Positions 39,381 through 50,759 of a stretch of 64,000 nucleotides of DNA are shown piece after piece. The first letter of the stretch is position 1; each line of letters begins with the position of its first letter. Made by a program: the position numbers and the translations under genes. The notes beneath the pieces are model-generated. The model ran no database searches and was not told where the DNA came from. It saw only the letters and a program-made list of their open reading frames with translations. Source of the DNA: Phoebastria nigripes. Taxonomy: Eukaryota > Chordata > Aves > Procellariiformes > Diomedeidae. The stretch is taken from contig JAYKAV010003376.1 in the NCBI GenBank assembly GCA_035582835.1, positions 2,239,358-2,303,357 on the forward strand, given 5' to 3'.

Positions 39381-41237
39381 TATCACCGATTCCTCCAAAT
39401 CACACAGACTAACTAGATTCATCAATCATTTGTTACAACGCTCACTCTATGCTAAAAGAAAGTAAAATTAAATTAAATAGCCATTAGGGAGTTAACATAC
39501 AAAACAGCGCTTGTTTTCTATAATTAGACAAATGTTCGCCAACCCTTTTACCTCAGCCAAATCCCCAGTGATTTCCATGAGACTTTGCACAGACAGACAT
39601 ATTCACCTGTTCAGCATCAGCTGCACAAGAAGGTCCAGAGTTCTCTTTTCATTTTAGCCTCTGAAATTGTCTTCATAATTTTATACACTCTATTGGATGT
39701 AATACTTGGATACAAGACAGAAAGGCAAAGAAAGTTTTGATGCTCATGCTGGTTATGAGGTGGTAGGGTTTTTTTTGATTTTGGTTGTTTAATGGGGAAA
39801 ATCATAACTGACTTTTAAATTAAGTCAACTTTATATGTTAACATGTTGACTGTAACCTGCCATTAACAACAAACAAGAAAACTTCAGTGCATGTAAAGGC
39901 AGCCTAGACTCCCATGCACTGTCACAGCTTTCTGGTTCCTTTAAGCCAGGTAAGACTCACCAGCAAAGTAGTAATTGATATAGCATAGATAAAAAATAAA
40001 NAGACAATATTTATGTATGTGTTTTCTTTTAGAATCTCAACAATTTTAAAATTAAAAACAAATATTCTGATCATTTATTTCCATAAATATTCAAATTATT
40101 TTTAATTGTAAAGAGTCAGAGCTTGGTCCCTCAAAAAACAAACTGATGCAACTATGTTTGTTTGTTTATATTATGAAAAAAAAAAACAGAACTTGCTATA
40201 ATAGGTTTAAAAAGGCAAAGTAGAAAACAGGCTTTCACGCAGGGGAAAGATCAGAATTTAGATCTTAAGAATAATAGGATTCACAACAAAACCAGTTAAT
40301 GACCATTTTTCATTGTTGTATGAGATACTGCTTATACAGCTAATATTACAGAAATTAAAATAATTCTGTCTACAATGTCAGCATGTGACATGAAAAACTT
40401 CAATAAAATCTGTTCAACCCTAAAAGACTGAGAGAAGTGTCAGACCAATAGCAAACATACATTTAATTTGAAAAGCAAACATTTAATCTTAATATTTTGT
40501 AATGTGAATTCTGAAGATTCACATTTCTAGATTGATTGTCATGTTTCCAGAAGTTAGTGGGTTATATGGAAAATAACATCCAAAATATCTGGCATTAGCC
40601 ATACCATGGAGCATTAGACAACAACCTTTGGCTTCAGAAAGGAGTTTTACAAATATGCAAGGACTGCTTGTTCTAAATTCAGAGGGTCCAGAGTCATATT
40701 AGAGATATTTGTTCCTGTAGGACTTAATTCTGACTAAGTTCTCTACGATATCACCCCTTGCTGGCCATTCTACAGAATGGCAGTGACATCCATTATACAC
40801 AAAACCGTTTGGCTACCAAGGCAGTAAGAATTACAGCACTATGATAGTAGCTAGTAATGGTAGAGGTGCCTACAAAATGGAGGTGGAGCTGGTTAAAAGA
40901 AGGGAAGACAGAGGGAGCTTCAAGGGGCTTAAAGATAAAATGTAATTTGAATAACTGCCTTTCCTCATCACTCTAGAACAACTCAGTAAACACTGTTCAT
41001 ACATTTTGCTACTACAATGCAAAAAGAAACACCTTTTCTGTATAATTCCATAGAAAACCTTTTTCAGGCCAAGTTCTTTAATCAAATTACAGCAATCTCG
41101 ATGATCCAGTTGATTAAACCAAAAAAAGACTAATAAAATAGAGGAATATCCATCANGACCATGTAAACCCTCTTTAACAGAGCTGACATTAGCTATAATG
41201 AGCTACATTTATTCCTCAGCTGTGAAACAGCACTCAC

Positions 41238-41343
41238 CTCCTGAATGGTACTGCTTCCTGAGAAGTTGAGGTTGTACTCCCGCTGGACTTCTCGATGGGT
41301 GACGATCAGCATGAAGTTTTGATTTAATGACTCCTGCAGGGCC
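41238..41343 (-). CDS. FAF1: FAF1 coding exon: start of UBL2
   Basis: This 106-nt exon (phase 2 to 0) completes a Gly codon, then reads ALQESLNQNFMLIITHREVQ followed by REYNLNFSGSSTIQE. It matches FAF1 about residues 185-219 with no visible change, and forms the first strands and helix start of the second ubiquitin-like domain. The acceptor is ACCATTTCAG and the donor is GAG|GTGAGTG, a weaker donor than the others but standard. A longer open frame spans the same place in another frame and is a shadow. The next exon downstream is 34.8 kb away. Confidence 0.97.
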
Positions 41344-43641
41344 CTGAAATGGTTGAAAGAAAAACAAGAAAATCAGGGATAAGCATGTTATAGCTTGTTT
41401 TACAGTTAGATGCAAAAACCCCAGGGTACCCTAAACTCTACATGGACAAGTCCAGGCACAACATTATCATCTCTCTTTTCACTCTTAAATGCAAGGAAGC
41501 ATGCTGAGAATGACCAAAAGCCATTCCTGAACTCCTTCCTTAATAAGGTGACTGCAGCCTTTAAAGCTCTTCTAATGTGAAGTATTCTCAAAATCGAGAG
41601 TCACATTATCTTCACAAACATCAGGTATATTTAGCACTCATAATGCCATTAATACCAGGCTTGTAAGCATATTGATGACCAGACAAAATATCAAGCTACA
41701 GTGCACATTAAAAACTGATGGTCAGTAGAACAAGGCAAAGCATGCTCTTGCTTCTCTAGGGTTACCCGAAGCATAAACCAAAAGGAAATTCTTCCGCTTA
41801 GTTTCATTCAAAGCACATAAACCCAGCTACTTAGAACTGGAAAACTAACCACAGCAAAATATCTCATGTGGGTATTGAGCATTCAGAAAAGTTAGTTCTG
41901 CTCAAATTGTTTTAAATGTGTATTAAAACATCTTTAATCATATGAATTAAAAAAAAATAAATAATCTTAAGATACAGATTAAACAGGCCAACTATATGTT
42001 CATGTTGTCACAAACTTGGGGCTTTTTGTGATTTTCCTGGTAACAAAACATCTGGATGTTAAAAAGGCATCCTGTTTGCTTAATTAGGTACAAAATTATG
42101 CAGCTATCTACTTTTCAAAATAGAAGGCAGGACTTCTGTTATAGACACGGTAATTACAGCTGTGTACAATCTTATAAAGGCTACAAAACTGCAGCAACAT
42201 TGTAACATAGCTTGGATTTCTAAAGAATATTTATGCAGACTTGACCTGTTCAGTGGCATATGGAATTAAATTGGGCTTATTCGATTCTTTTTTTTCGTAT
42301 CACACACTCTTAAAAGAATGACAGGCTGGGTTTTTTTCCTTCACATCTCCACTGTTCCATGACACTTCAACATGCCATTCCTCTTAGCAATAAAGGACAA
42401 GTTCTGTATGCAGATAAGCACAGCTGTATCTTAAGATACAAGAAGACAAGAAAGACTGCTAGATTATTTGAGTCCTGATTTGTTAGTTTTTCCTTCTACT
42501 GGAATTACTGAGCTGCAGTTTTGCTGCTCAGATGCTAAGGAACCCATGCAATACTCACTGGATGCTTTAGCAAGAGATGCACAATTTGCTTTAACCTCTC
42601 AAGAAAAATTACCTTACAAAAATATCTTCACTCAGCAACTTAATTTGGATTCTGTGACATCTTAAACATAATAATCACATACTCCAAAACAAAATCACAA
42701 AGTGCCATTTCTCGTCTTTTATGGTTTTTTATAATATGGAAGATAAATTTAACTCATTGTCAATGCTAGGTATGATCAAGTGTATGAGAGACACTACAAA
42801 TGTAACTGAAGTAAACCATCTATGCTGAACATGGAGTTAGCTGCATTTGTCACAACATCTTGTAAGAAAAGGCCTAAAAAATTTTAAAATACTTAACAGT
42901 CCTTCAAAAGAGAAAAAAAGTCTTGAAAAGTTGTATGCCTATTTTAAAAGGCAATTCTAATTTGATTGTTAACAATAAGTTCAGCATCGCCATAACCATA
43001 TTTTCTTTTGGCAAATGTTCAGTAGCAACTAAAATATCCTGCTGTGCTTTTTCAGATTCTGTTTTTTTTATTTGTTTTCAGCAAATACTGGAGGCAAATG
43101 ATATATTTAATCGCTCTGAAAACATTAATTACAGCTTATGTGAATAGCTCTGGATTCCATACAGAATCACACAAGGCTCTGTTATAGCTATTTTTGACTC
43201 TATCTGGAAATCTGTAGATGCTAACCGATAACATGACTCATGTTTTCATTCTGTAATTGATGTAAACATAGAATGAAACAGGCTAGTTCGATCAAACCCT
43301 CGGTCTCTCAAGGTATGCATGATACACACACTTCAGTACTATCCAAAATACAGCATGCTAATAAAAAGCATCTGTTCATAGGAAAGGTTTTCCACTTCTC
43401 TATTTCATCTGGATGCGATAGCAGAGAGTATTCAGAAAAGGAAAGAATACTCTTCAAACACAGTTAATTTAAATGAAGTGCCTTAAAATTAAAAGCCTCA
43501 ATTTTTGAAGTAACTAACAATTTTGACACCTCTACTTTTTGGATTTCTAAACAACACAAGCTGAATCTTGTTAACAAGCAAATTCTCAGTACATATTCAT
43601 AGCCAAATACAGTCAAAGAAGAGGCTGAAAATTAAGCTGGC

Positions 43642-43753
43642 AAAAAAAAAAAAAAAAAAAAAGGAAAAAAAAAAGTGTTTTTTCAGGAGCAGTATTTAAA
43701 AAAAAAAAAAAAGCAAAAAAATTAAGAAGAAAAAAAAAAAAAAAAAAAAAAAA
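43642..43753. repeat. A-rich low-complexity cluster
   Basis: Four long A runs (about 20, 10, 15 and 24 nt) are separated by short G-containing interruptions and one unique GTGTTTTTTCAGGAGC-like spacer. On the gene's strand this is a T-rich stretch, but no acceptor with exon-like sequence follows it. Confidence 0.85.
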
Positions 43754-44488
43754 CCACCTGGAGAGAATTTAGGAAAAAAATGGTTTTGAAAGTGTTAAAA
43801 ATTAAAGTGCATGGTTAATTATTCACCTTTTCTTCAGAAAAATAATATAATGAGGAATATTACTTCTGCTTACACAGAAATGCAGTGGTCAACTGATGAA
43901 TCCTTTGAGCTCCTATATAAAAATCTCATATGGTCTGACAGCCATAAAACCTGGACCATATATGTTAGAAAGTCAGTGGGAGGAGGAATAGATGGCACAT
44001 CTGATGGGCAGTTTGTGCCAATGACTTCCTTCGTGTACCAACGCTCCTCTGCGGGATGGGGTTGATTTGAACATGCAGCTGGACAACCAGCAATGTCAGT
44101 CCCCTCCCATACACATTTCCTCCAGCAGCTGGGGATGTAGATTACCCCAAATTATTTGTGCCAATAGAACTCTGCTTCCAAAACATACCTTGCCCTAAAA
44201 TTGTATTTTCAGCCATTAAGGCTATGAACAAATGTACAAAATAAGTGTATTTAAAGGAGACTTCTCAATGACAGTAAGCTGAAGCTTACTTTTATTTCTT
44301 TCAGGTGCACATAACTGTATTGAGAAGATGGACTTTGAACACAATGCACATTTCTAAAATTTTGGCTTCAGTGTTTGCAGCAGTTTCATATTCCTGCAAA
44401 TGTCATCAGTTGACTACAATCTTCCAAATGAAACATCTGCATTAAAAGAAAGGAAAAAAAACCCAGGTCCCATTAAAGTCAAGACAGA

Positions 44489-44508
44489 TTTTTTTTTTTT
44501 TTTTTTTT
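44489..44508. repeat. T20 tract
   Basis: Homopolymer of 20 T in the 8.3-kb intron. Confidence 0.9.
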
Positions 44509-45699
44509 GGCCATCAGTGCTAACAGAATTTAATTAATCTGAGAATTAATTAGTGGGAAAAGAAAAACATATTCTAGAAACAGGATTAAAGTAGTCCACT
44601 CTTATCAGCACCATTTCCCCCCTACTGCAAACCCTAGCTTTCAAAAGCATTTGCTGATAGGTTATATACTGCCATCATATTTTTTTTCCTCAGCTGAATT
44701 ATTATAAATTCACTATTNGGCACAGGAGGCAAGGGAACTTGATGGTATTTTTGGGCACCAATCTTCCATTAGAGGAACTCTGCCTACACCCAAAAAAGAA
44801 GTCCAAGAACAGACAAAAGAAAATAGACCTGAGCACAGTCATCGCTCTGACCAGTTCTAGCAATAGAGACTTGAACCAGTTTAGGATTTCATATGGATTG
44901 CCTATATAGCATTGATTATCGGCATTATCACAATGCACAGAAACCTTAGTGGTGGACCAGGATTCAGCTGGGGTTGAAACTCTACAATATGCAAACAAAA
45001 ATGTTCCTCTTTGAAACTTAAGTTTCAAGCAATGGAAGTTGCAAGAATTTTTTTTTCACTGAACTCAAAATATCAAAGCTCAATTAAGAGTCTGGAAAGA
45101 GTTTATTCACTAGCTACTCCATCCAAATTCCAATACAGTACAATTTATAAACCACAAGCCTAATAAGTTAAGAATAGAAACAATATTTAGCCAAAAAATG
45201 TGTAACTGCAAATACTGCTAATCTTAGGGGACAGCAACTGTTCAATCAGTCTATGCAACGCTGAAGCAAGATGGTATTAGTATTGATATTTATTATATTT
45301 TAAGCTTCCAGTTCTACTGCTTTTCTATTGTTCTGTAACACTTAATACATAAAATAGATTGGTTGTATCTATTGTTAAGTGACTGCCTTAATGCTTTGAT
45401 TTTTGATGTAATACTTTGCTTTTTAATAGCATTTTTCTTTGAAATTTTAGTAATATTTTAAGATTTGAAACCAAAAGTATATCCTTAATCAATGATCAGC
45501 AAATGCTCCTTTTCATTTCAGTTCTGTAAATTTTTATGAAATACATTGAGTATTGCCCATTAGGCAATATCTTTCTCAGTCACATGGAGATTTCCCCCAA
45601 AATCTCTGAATTTTATATAAATAGGTATGAGACAAGGTAATTAACATTTCCATTTTAAACTTACAGATTTATACAAGCTCATGTCAACAGAAGTCCAAA

Positions 45700-45960
45700 T
45701 TTACTGTAATTACAGATTATTTACATTAAAACAAAATAAGAAGTCAGTATGTAAATGTAATGTTTGTTGTAGCTAATGCAGCAGGAGGTGGTAGATTAGG
45801 TTCAAACAGCAATCAGTTAGCAAATCTGGCTAACATGTAAATGAGCAGACGCCCTTTTGTTTACATTCTATTGCATTTTAAACTTCAGGATTTTTAAACT
45901 GTCTCATGAGCAGATGTGAAAATAAAACATTAATCTTACCATTCTTATTGAAGCTTTCAA
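45700..45960. promoter_or_regulatory. candidate intronic enhancer-like block
   Basis: Unique sequence with an overlapping SOX-like CTTTTGT and forkhead-like TTGTTTACA (45854-45865), AATCAGTTAG and GTAATTACAG words. No repeat or open frame explains it. Pattern-based suggestion only. Confidence 0.25.
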
Positions 45961-47879
45961 AGTAACTAAAGCAAGGCACTGCTCCTGTCCAGCTAAACAG
46001 ACAATACTAATAATTGGAGTTGCAGGTTACATCGTTCTTAATTAACACTCTGCTACAGTTGATAACGTACAACAAGACACCATGCCACAATCACCACTGC
46101 TCTGCAACAATCTAAAACACAGGCATTAAGCAATATATGGACCCATTACTTGAAAGATGGGGGTTGTGGGTTTTTTTTCCTATCCACACAGATGATTACA
46201 CTTCTTAAATAAGTTACAATCACTTAGTAAAAATACATTATTTGTAATAATCTCCAATGTACNCACCTGGTCAAATAGCTTTTAACTGTTTTGAACTTTC
46301 CAATGATTCATCAGAAACAATAAAGTATCTAAGACTTTCAGCTATTTAGCAAAAAAGTATAAATATAAAACACATTATATCAAAGAAAAAATTGATAAAA
46401 AGCATCTCCCAGAACATGCAAGATAGAAAGGAGCGACGATCCGGATGACCTAGCTCCGTGGCCAGACTCGCATGCCTACACTTTTGATGCTCCCCTCTTG
46501 CATTCTCCTAAACCTTTTCCCTGAACTGGGTATTGCTGGCTTTCAAGAAGCACCCGGGGCAACAAAGGGAAGGAATTGCACTCTGAGGAAGCAAAGAATC
46601 TAATCTGACAAAGCTGGTGCAAGGGATCTCTCCCCTTGGACAATTAAATGATGGACATTCTTTGGCACCTTTCCTTTTAAGACTGCTTTCCAAAGGAAAT
46701 CATGTTCTTCTCCACCCACCTGTCCCATCTGGTAACTTTTGAACATATTCACTAGTTTCAAGGAGGTCTGACAGTGTTATAAAGGTCTCAAAGACCGGGT
46801 GTAAATCAACAGCCGAGTAGAGGAAAGGGACCCAAATTACTACCCACCTTAGTAAAAGGCTGCATTACAAGTGTAGTATTTTATACTCCATTCAGCTGAC
46901 CTCTGGCCAACGATCTCGGAACTACCCACAGCATATGATTTCACCTTTCCTTTGATATTACCTGACTACCAGCTAGAGAACAGAGGCAGGGCAGGCTGAC
47001 TGTCTATGCAGGGGAAAAAAAATTACGTAGGTGCTACAAAATACATGGGAAGAACTGGAGGCAGTGTCAGAGGTAGGTGAGATCACAGGAAGCATGGAGG
47101 GAGAGGGCTCAGTTACTGCAGCCGCTGGGATGAGGCAGGAATTCACTAGAAATGAGGTTTCATTACGTTCACAGCTCACAGAACACGTTATTGTTCTGGA
47201 TATCGTACATGGGTAAGTATGGCTTTGCCAAATTAAATTGTGGAAGCAGGGCATGTAACCCTACAGGTGGTATTTGACATTTAAATTTAATCTTTACACC
47301 TCAATTTACTAGCATGCGGTAGTAATTCACTGGGTTTCTATTACCTATAAAAGTTTTAGATGTGCCACTGATGAACGAAGATACCCTAGGAGATTTTTGC
47401 TTGTTTAAACTGCAGGATCACTTCGCCAGTACATTTAGATGCTAGTTTTAAGTCAGTTCTGGGTTAAGCCCATTCAGTCTGTCACAATAAACTTCAATGC
47501 CTACATACCAATATGTTGGAAAAGGATGTTTCAGACACTGTTCTCCCTCAGTGTCAAGAACAGGCACGAATTGGAGTTTATAAAGTTGTGACCAGATTGC
47601 TCCTTTTAAGAAGGGCATATACGTAAAATATCACGTACTGAAATCTCAGGCTTTTCAAATATCATTTTCTGGAGATATTCAAAATCGCGACTATTTATCT
47701 CTAGTTCAAAATAGAAGGCATTTGAAGAAAACAACAGATGAACTCACAAAGTAAGAGGCAAAGTTCCTTAACATCCATTAATAATAGATGTGAGCATGAT
47801 GCTTTTAAAAATTGTGGGTAACAAACTAATCTGAATAATAACTGACCTAACAGTAGGCAGTAAACAGTGTAACTGGGTT

Positions 47880-48060
47880 TGGTACATTGCTTCAATTAGA
47901 TGTGTTTTGATCTGCATTGATGCTTTAATTGGAGGCAAGCCTCCCCTTTCATCTAGAATTTATGACTTCAGGGAGATGATCTAGCCTTCAAATTATCCTT
48001 GTTTAAGTAGCCACTAATTAATCATCATTTGCTATCCCCAAAGCTACCAGCTTTATCTTA
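47880..48060. promoter_or_regulatory. candidate homeodomain-rich intronic element
   Basis: Three homeodomain-type cores occur within 135 nt: TCAATTAGATG (about 47892), CTTTAATTGG (about 47923) and ACTAATTAATCATCA (48013-48027). The flanks are unique sequence. Such clusters are frequent in conserved enhancers but also arise by chance in AT-rich DNA. Confidence 0.3.
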
Positions 48061-48900
48061 AAAATATCCAGAACTAATCTCCACTATGAAACAAGTATAA
48101 ACTTTAAAGGTAACAACCACTTTGATTTTACTAGCAAGTAAAGTTCTTTTAAACTATTCATCCAATAAAAAAGCCTAAGAATGGTTTTTAAACAGTTTGG
48201 TGTTACATAGTTTATTGCAGTTGCAATAAACAACATTCTTCTGACCCCATTCTTTCCAGAATCGAAGACATTCAAATTACAATATACAGTGATATCTGGG
48301 TAGAAAATTTTGAAATTGGAAATGGATTTTAAAAAAACCAAACAAACAACCACCCCAAACAATTAGTATCTACAGTGTTTTTCCACAGTATTTGCACTGT
48401 CCTTCAATTAGCTGCTTAAGTACAATGGCTTATTGTCCTCACACACAACTACAGCTCCTGTTTGCACATACCGAGCACACACAGTTCACATATAGCTCAC
48501 CACCACTCTGCTCCCTCTGTTCCAGTGCCACTATTCCCTCTCTTAATGCTGCTTTTCTGTATTATTATTATTTTCATAATTCATATCAGCATTCTTATTT
48601 CCTCCACAGACTACACGGTTACGTGCACAAGTACCTTTTAGTAATATATGAAGTACTTTTAGTCATTAGGAAACCAGTTATTTATTTCCATTGCTTGTCA
48701 AAGAATTTCCTTCATCAGTAAGACGACTGCATTTGTAGAATTTTCTCCTATCGACTACAACAGCAGAAAAACAACTCCCTCTTCAGACAACTTGAAGGCA
48801 CTCTAGTCTAATGATCATGCAGTTTGACCAATTCCAAACGCAACCCTTCCCGCTCGCTTGCGGGTCCGGAGCAGCGCTGCTCTTCAGGCTCAATTACTGG

Positions 48901-48914
48901 GCACCCTCTAGTGG
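48901..48914 (-). promoter_or_regulatory. CTCF-like motif
   Basis: The minus strand reads CCACTAGAGGGTGC, close to the CTCF core with T for C near the end. It lies at the edge of a short GC-rich patch (48848-48915) that also has a CCCGCTCGCTTGCGGG hairpin at about 48850. Confidence 0.35.
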
Positions 48915-49616
48915 CTACCGAATAAAATTAATATTTTCCTGGTAAAGAGCGCATANAGGTCTGCCTTTCAGAAAGGGAAGGGTAGGGAAGGAAACAAGCC
49001 AAAGTAATCAAAATAATTGCAAATTACTTTATAAGAGTAAAGATCCCATTTTCTATAAAATAACATTTCATTTTCAAACCTTAGCAATGTTCACTGACAT
49101 GAACACTCACCATTAGCTTTTTGAGTATTCAAATCAGTTATAAAAGATATCCCGCTCAGTTAGAGGAAATCAGTTATTCAGCCTATCTACGTGCATTTTA
49201 AAAGTCCAAGAAGATAAGATAAAACAATGTAACAAACATTTCAGAAAGAAAATTCTGATCTGCTGGCAATGATTTATACAAGTTTACATTAAATGAACCA
49301 ATATAATGCAGTAATTTATGAAAGGCCAGCTCTCATTTCCACAGGGACTAGATTTTTGTTAAATTAAAGTCATCACATCTGGGAGGTGTAAAATTCTGTA
49401 CGTACCTAAGTGGTTCATGTACTGCACCAAGGTTTTAAAAAACTTAACAACCTTCTTTTCAACAATGAGGTGCTGAGGTAGTTCATCCCAACACTTATAG
49501 AGCAGTGAAAACACTTTGTATTTACTGATTGCAGATTCCTGCAAGGATACATGTGGCTTCATAAAAACCATACAAAACCAAATCATACAAGTAGAATTTA
49601 TGGCCAAAAGACTTAC

Positions 49617-49705
49617 CCAGAATGACTTGAAGAAGGAGGAGGCAGGTCAGGTGTTAGAACATAAAGACTATTATTTTTTGGCAAGTGTAGAGTTTTTAAA
49701 ACAGT
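49617..49705 (-). CDS. FAF1: FAF1 coding exon: end of UBL1 and Pro/Ser linker
   Basis: This 89-nt exon (phase 0 to 2) reads TVLKTLHLPKNNSLYVLTPD and then LPPPSSSHS plus GG. It closes the first ubiquitin-like domain and gives the short Pro/Ser linker to the second. The linker has three serines where I remember four in human. The acceptor is CTCCCCTCAG and the donor is CTGG|GTAAGT. Only 385 nt separate it from the exon at 50091-50182, so these two are likely to be defined together. Confidence 0.96.
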
Positions 49706-50090
49706 CTGAGGGGAGAAAAATCATTATAAATACAAAACATTCACCAATTTTGATGTAGTATTTTATTTCTTTTAATTATTGATACTTATTTACAATACCA
49801 CCAAATATTTTGAGATATACTTACTCAATGTAAGTAACTTACTCAATGTATGTAACTTCATAACATCCTTTTTGTAGGTGGGCCGTGTTATATATAAAAA
49901 CAACACAAACTAAAGTGATTTGTCCTGATTTTTTTTTTTTTGCAGTGTTTTAGTTTAAGAGTTCCTTGTATGCCACCCGAGACATCTAACACTGTTTGAA
50001 ACTCACAATTCTTGCATTGTAATCCCCACCCACAGATGCTCAGTTTGAAACTCTGAATTCAGCTAACTGAAAACACAGCTGAAAACTTAC

Positions 50091-50182
50091 ACTATCATCT
50101 ACATCTCCAGTCTTCCACCCTTTTAACAGCATTTTAGATGCAGGAATCTGAAGTTCATTTTCTAGAATATGTTTGATATCTC
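50091..50182 (-). CDS. FAF1: FAF1 coding exon: middle of UBL1
   Basis: This 92-nt exon runs from phase 1 to phase 0. It completes a Gly codon and then reads DIKHILENELQIPASKMLLK followed by GWKTGDVDDS. It forms the helix and central strands of the first ubiquitin-like fold. The human protein has E-I-K-Q and V-S-K at the variable positions, so the changes are conservative. The acceptor is CTCTTTAG and the donor is AGT|GTAAGT. A TTTTG-rich tract lies about 170-290 nt upstream in the intron, and a CR1 element lies beyond it. Confidence 0.97.
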
Positions 50183-50353
50183 CTAAAGAGAAAACAAAGA
50201 AAATATATAAAATATACACACTTACTGATTTATTTCAAACAGAACTGAGTTACAGTTAAAAAACAAGAGCAAGGAAAAATTTACTATGAAAACCATTTTT
50301 AATCTAGTTACCCTTGTAACATACACTTCAAACAGTAAAGGACAAATGAAGCT

Positions 50354-50404
50354 AAAAAAACAAACAAAAACAAACAAAAACAAACACACACACAAAAAAA
50401 ACCA

Positions 50405-50435
<31 letters not shown>

Positions 50436-50475
50436 CCAAACAAAAAAAAACCACAAAAAAAACAAAAAACAAAAA
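50354..50475. repeat. CAAA/CAAAAA-rich low-complexity tract
   Basis: Irregular repeats of CAAA, CAAAA and CAAAAA with a short CACACACA part. On the FAF1 strand it is TTTG/TTTTTG-rich and lies about 170-290 nt upstream of the 50182 acceptor. Open frames across it (many N/K/T/Q or F/C/V residues) are artefacts of composition. Confidence 0.9.
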
Positions 50476-50759
50476 TCACATAAAGCATGAATGATTGGAT
50501 AATCACATGAGGATTTGATGATTTGGACATGTATTTGAATAGTTCTACACTGCGTACGCTAGACACACACATTTGCAGATGTATGCTATCTGGAGCAATG
50601 GACTTTGCCAGCAATAAATAGGGTGCATATTTTTGATACCCAATTCCATTATCAATAATCCTGACCTAAAGAACTGGAGTGTTCATACAATTTAACTGCT
50701 CTGACAGCTTTTTCAATGTTTTGCACATTTCGATGCTCTCCTCTCCCTGTGGTTATTAC

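Larger units (their letters stand above)
6391..41237 (-). other. FAF1: FAF1 34.8-kb intron between the two UBL2 exons
   Basis: This is a single very long intron. It holds no exon, tRNA or snoRNA that I can recognise. Visible content: AT-rich unique sequence with A/T runs and small microsatellites; a purine-rich plus strand at about 11160-12060; a less AT-rich unclassified stretch at about 22470-24900; a GC-rich patch at about 25070-25450; a 20-N assembly gap at 30380; and blocks at 34960-35290, 36360-36830 and 39000-39240 that look like conserved non-coding elements. Long A tracts cluster at 38008-38321. Introns of this size often house regulatory elements for neighbouring genes, but that is inference. 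Confidence 0.85.
41344..49616 (-). other. FAF1: FAF1 8.3-kb intron
   Basis: No additional exon was found between the Pro/Ser linker exon and the start of UBL2. The neighbouring exons join in phase 2 with the expected residues H-S-G-A-L-Q, so none is missing. Inside are an A-rich cluster at 43642-43753, a T20 run at 44489-44508, candidate regulatory blocks at 45700-45960 and 47880-48060, and a short GC-rich CTCF-like site near 48900. The remainder is unremarkable AT-rich sequence. Confidence 0.85.

Noticed and set aside
40755..40769. Possible fourth CTCF-like site (GGCCAGCAAGGGGTG on minus strand)
   Set aside because: A mismatch at a nearly invariant G of the core makes it weak compared with the other three.
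41209..41415. Open frame across the 41238-41343 exon in another frame
   Set aside because: A shadow of the real FAF1 exon. The true frame gives the UBL2 sequence with correct splice borders.
50222..50614. 130-codon minus-strand frame rich in Phe and Cys
   Set aside because: Produced by the CAAA-rich low-complexity tract, not a membrane protein.
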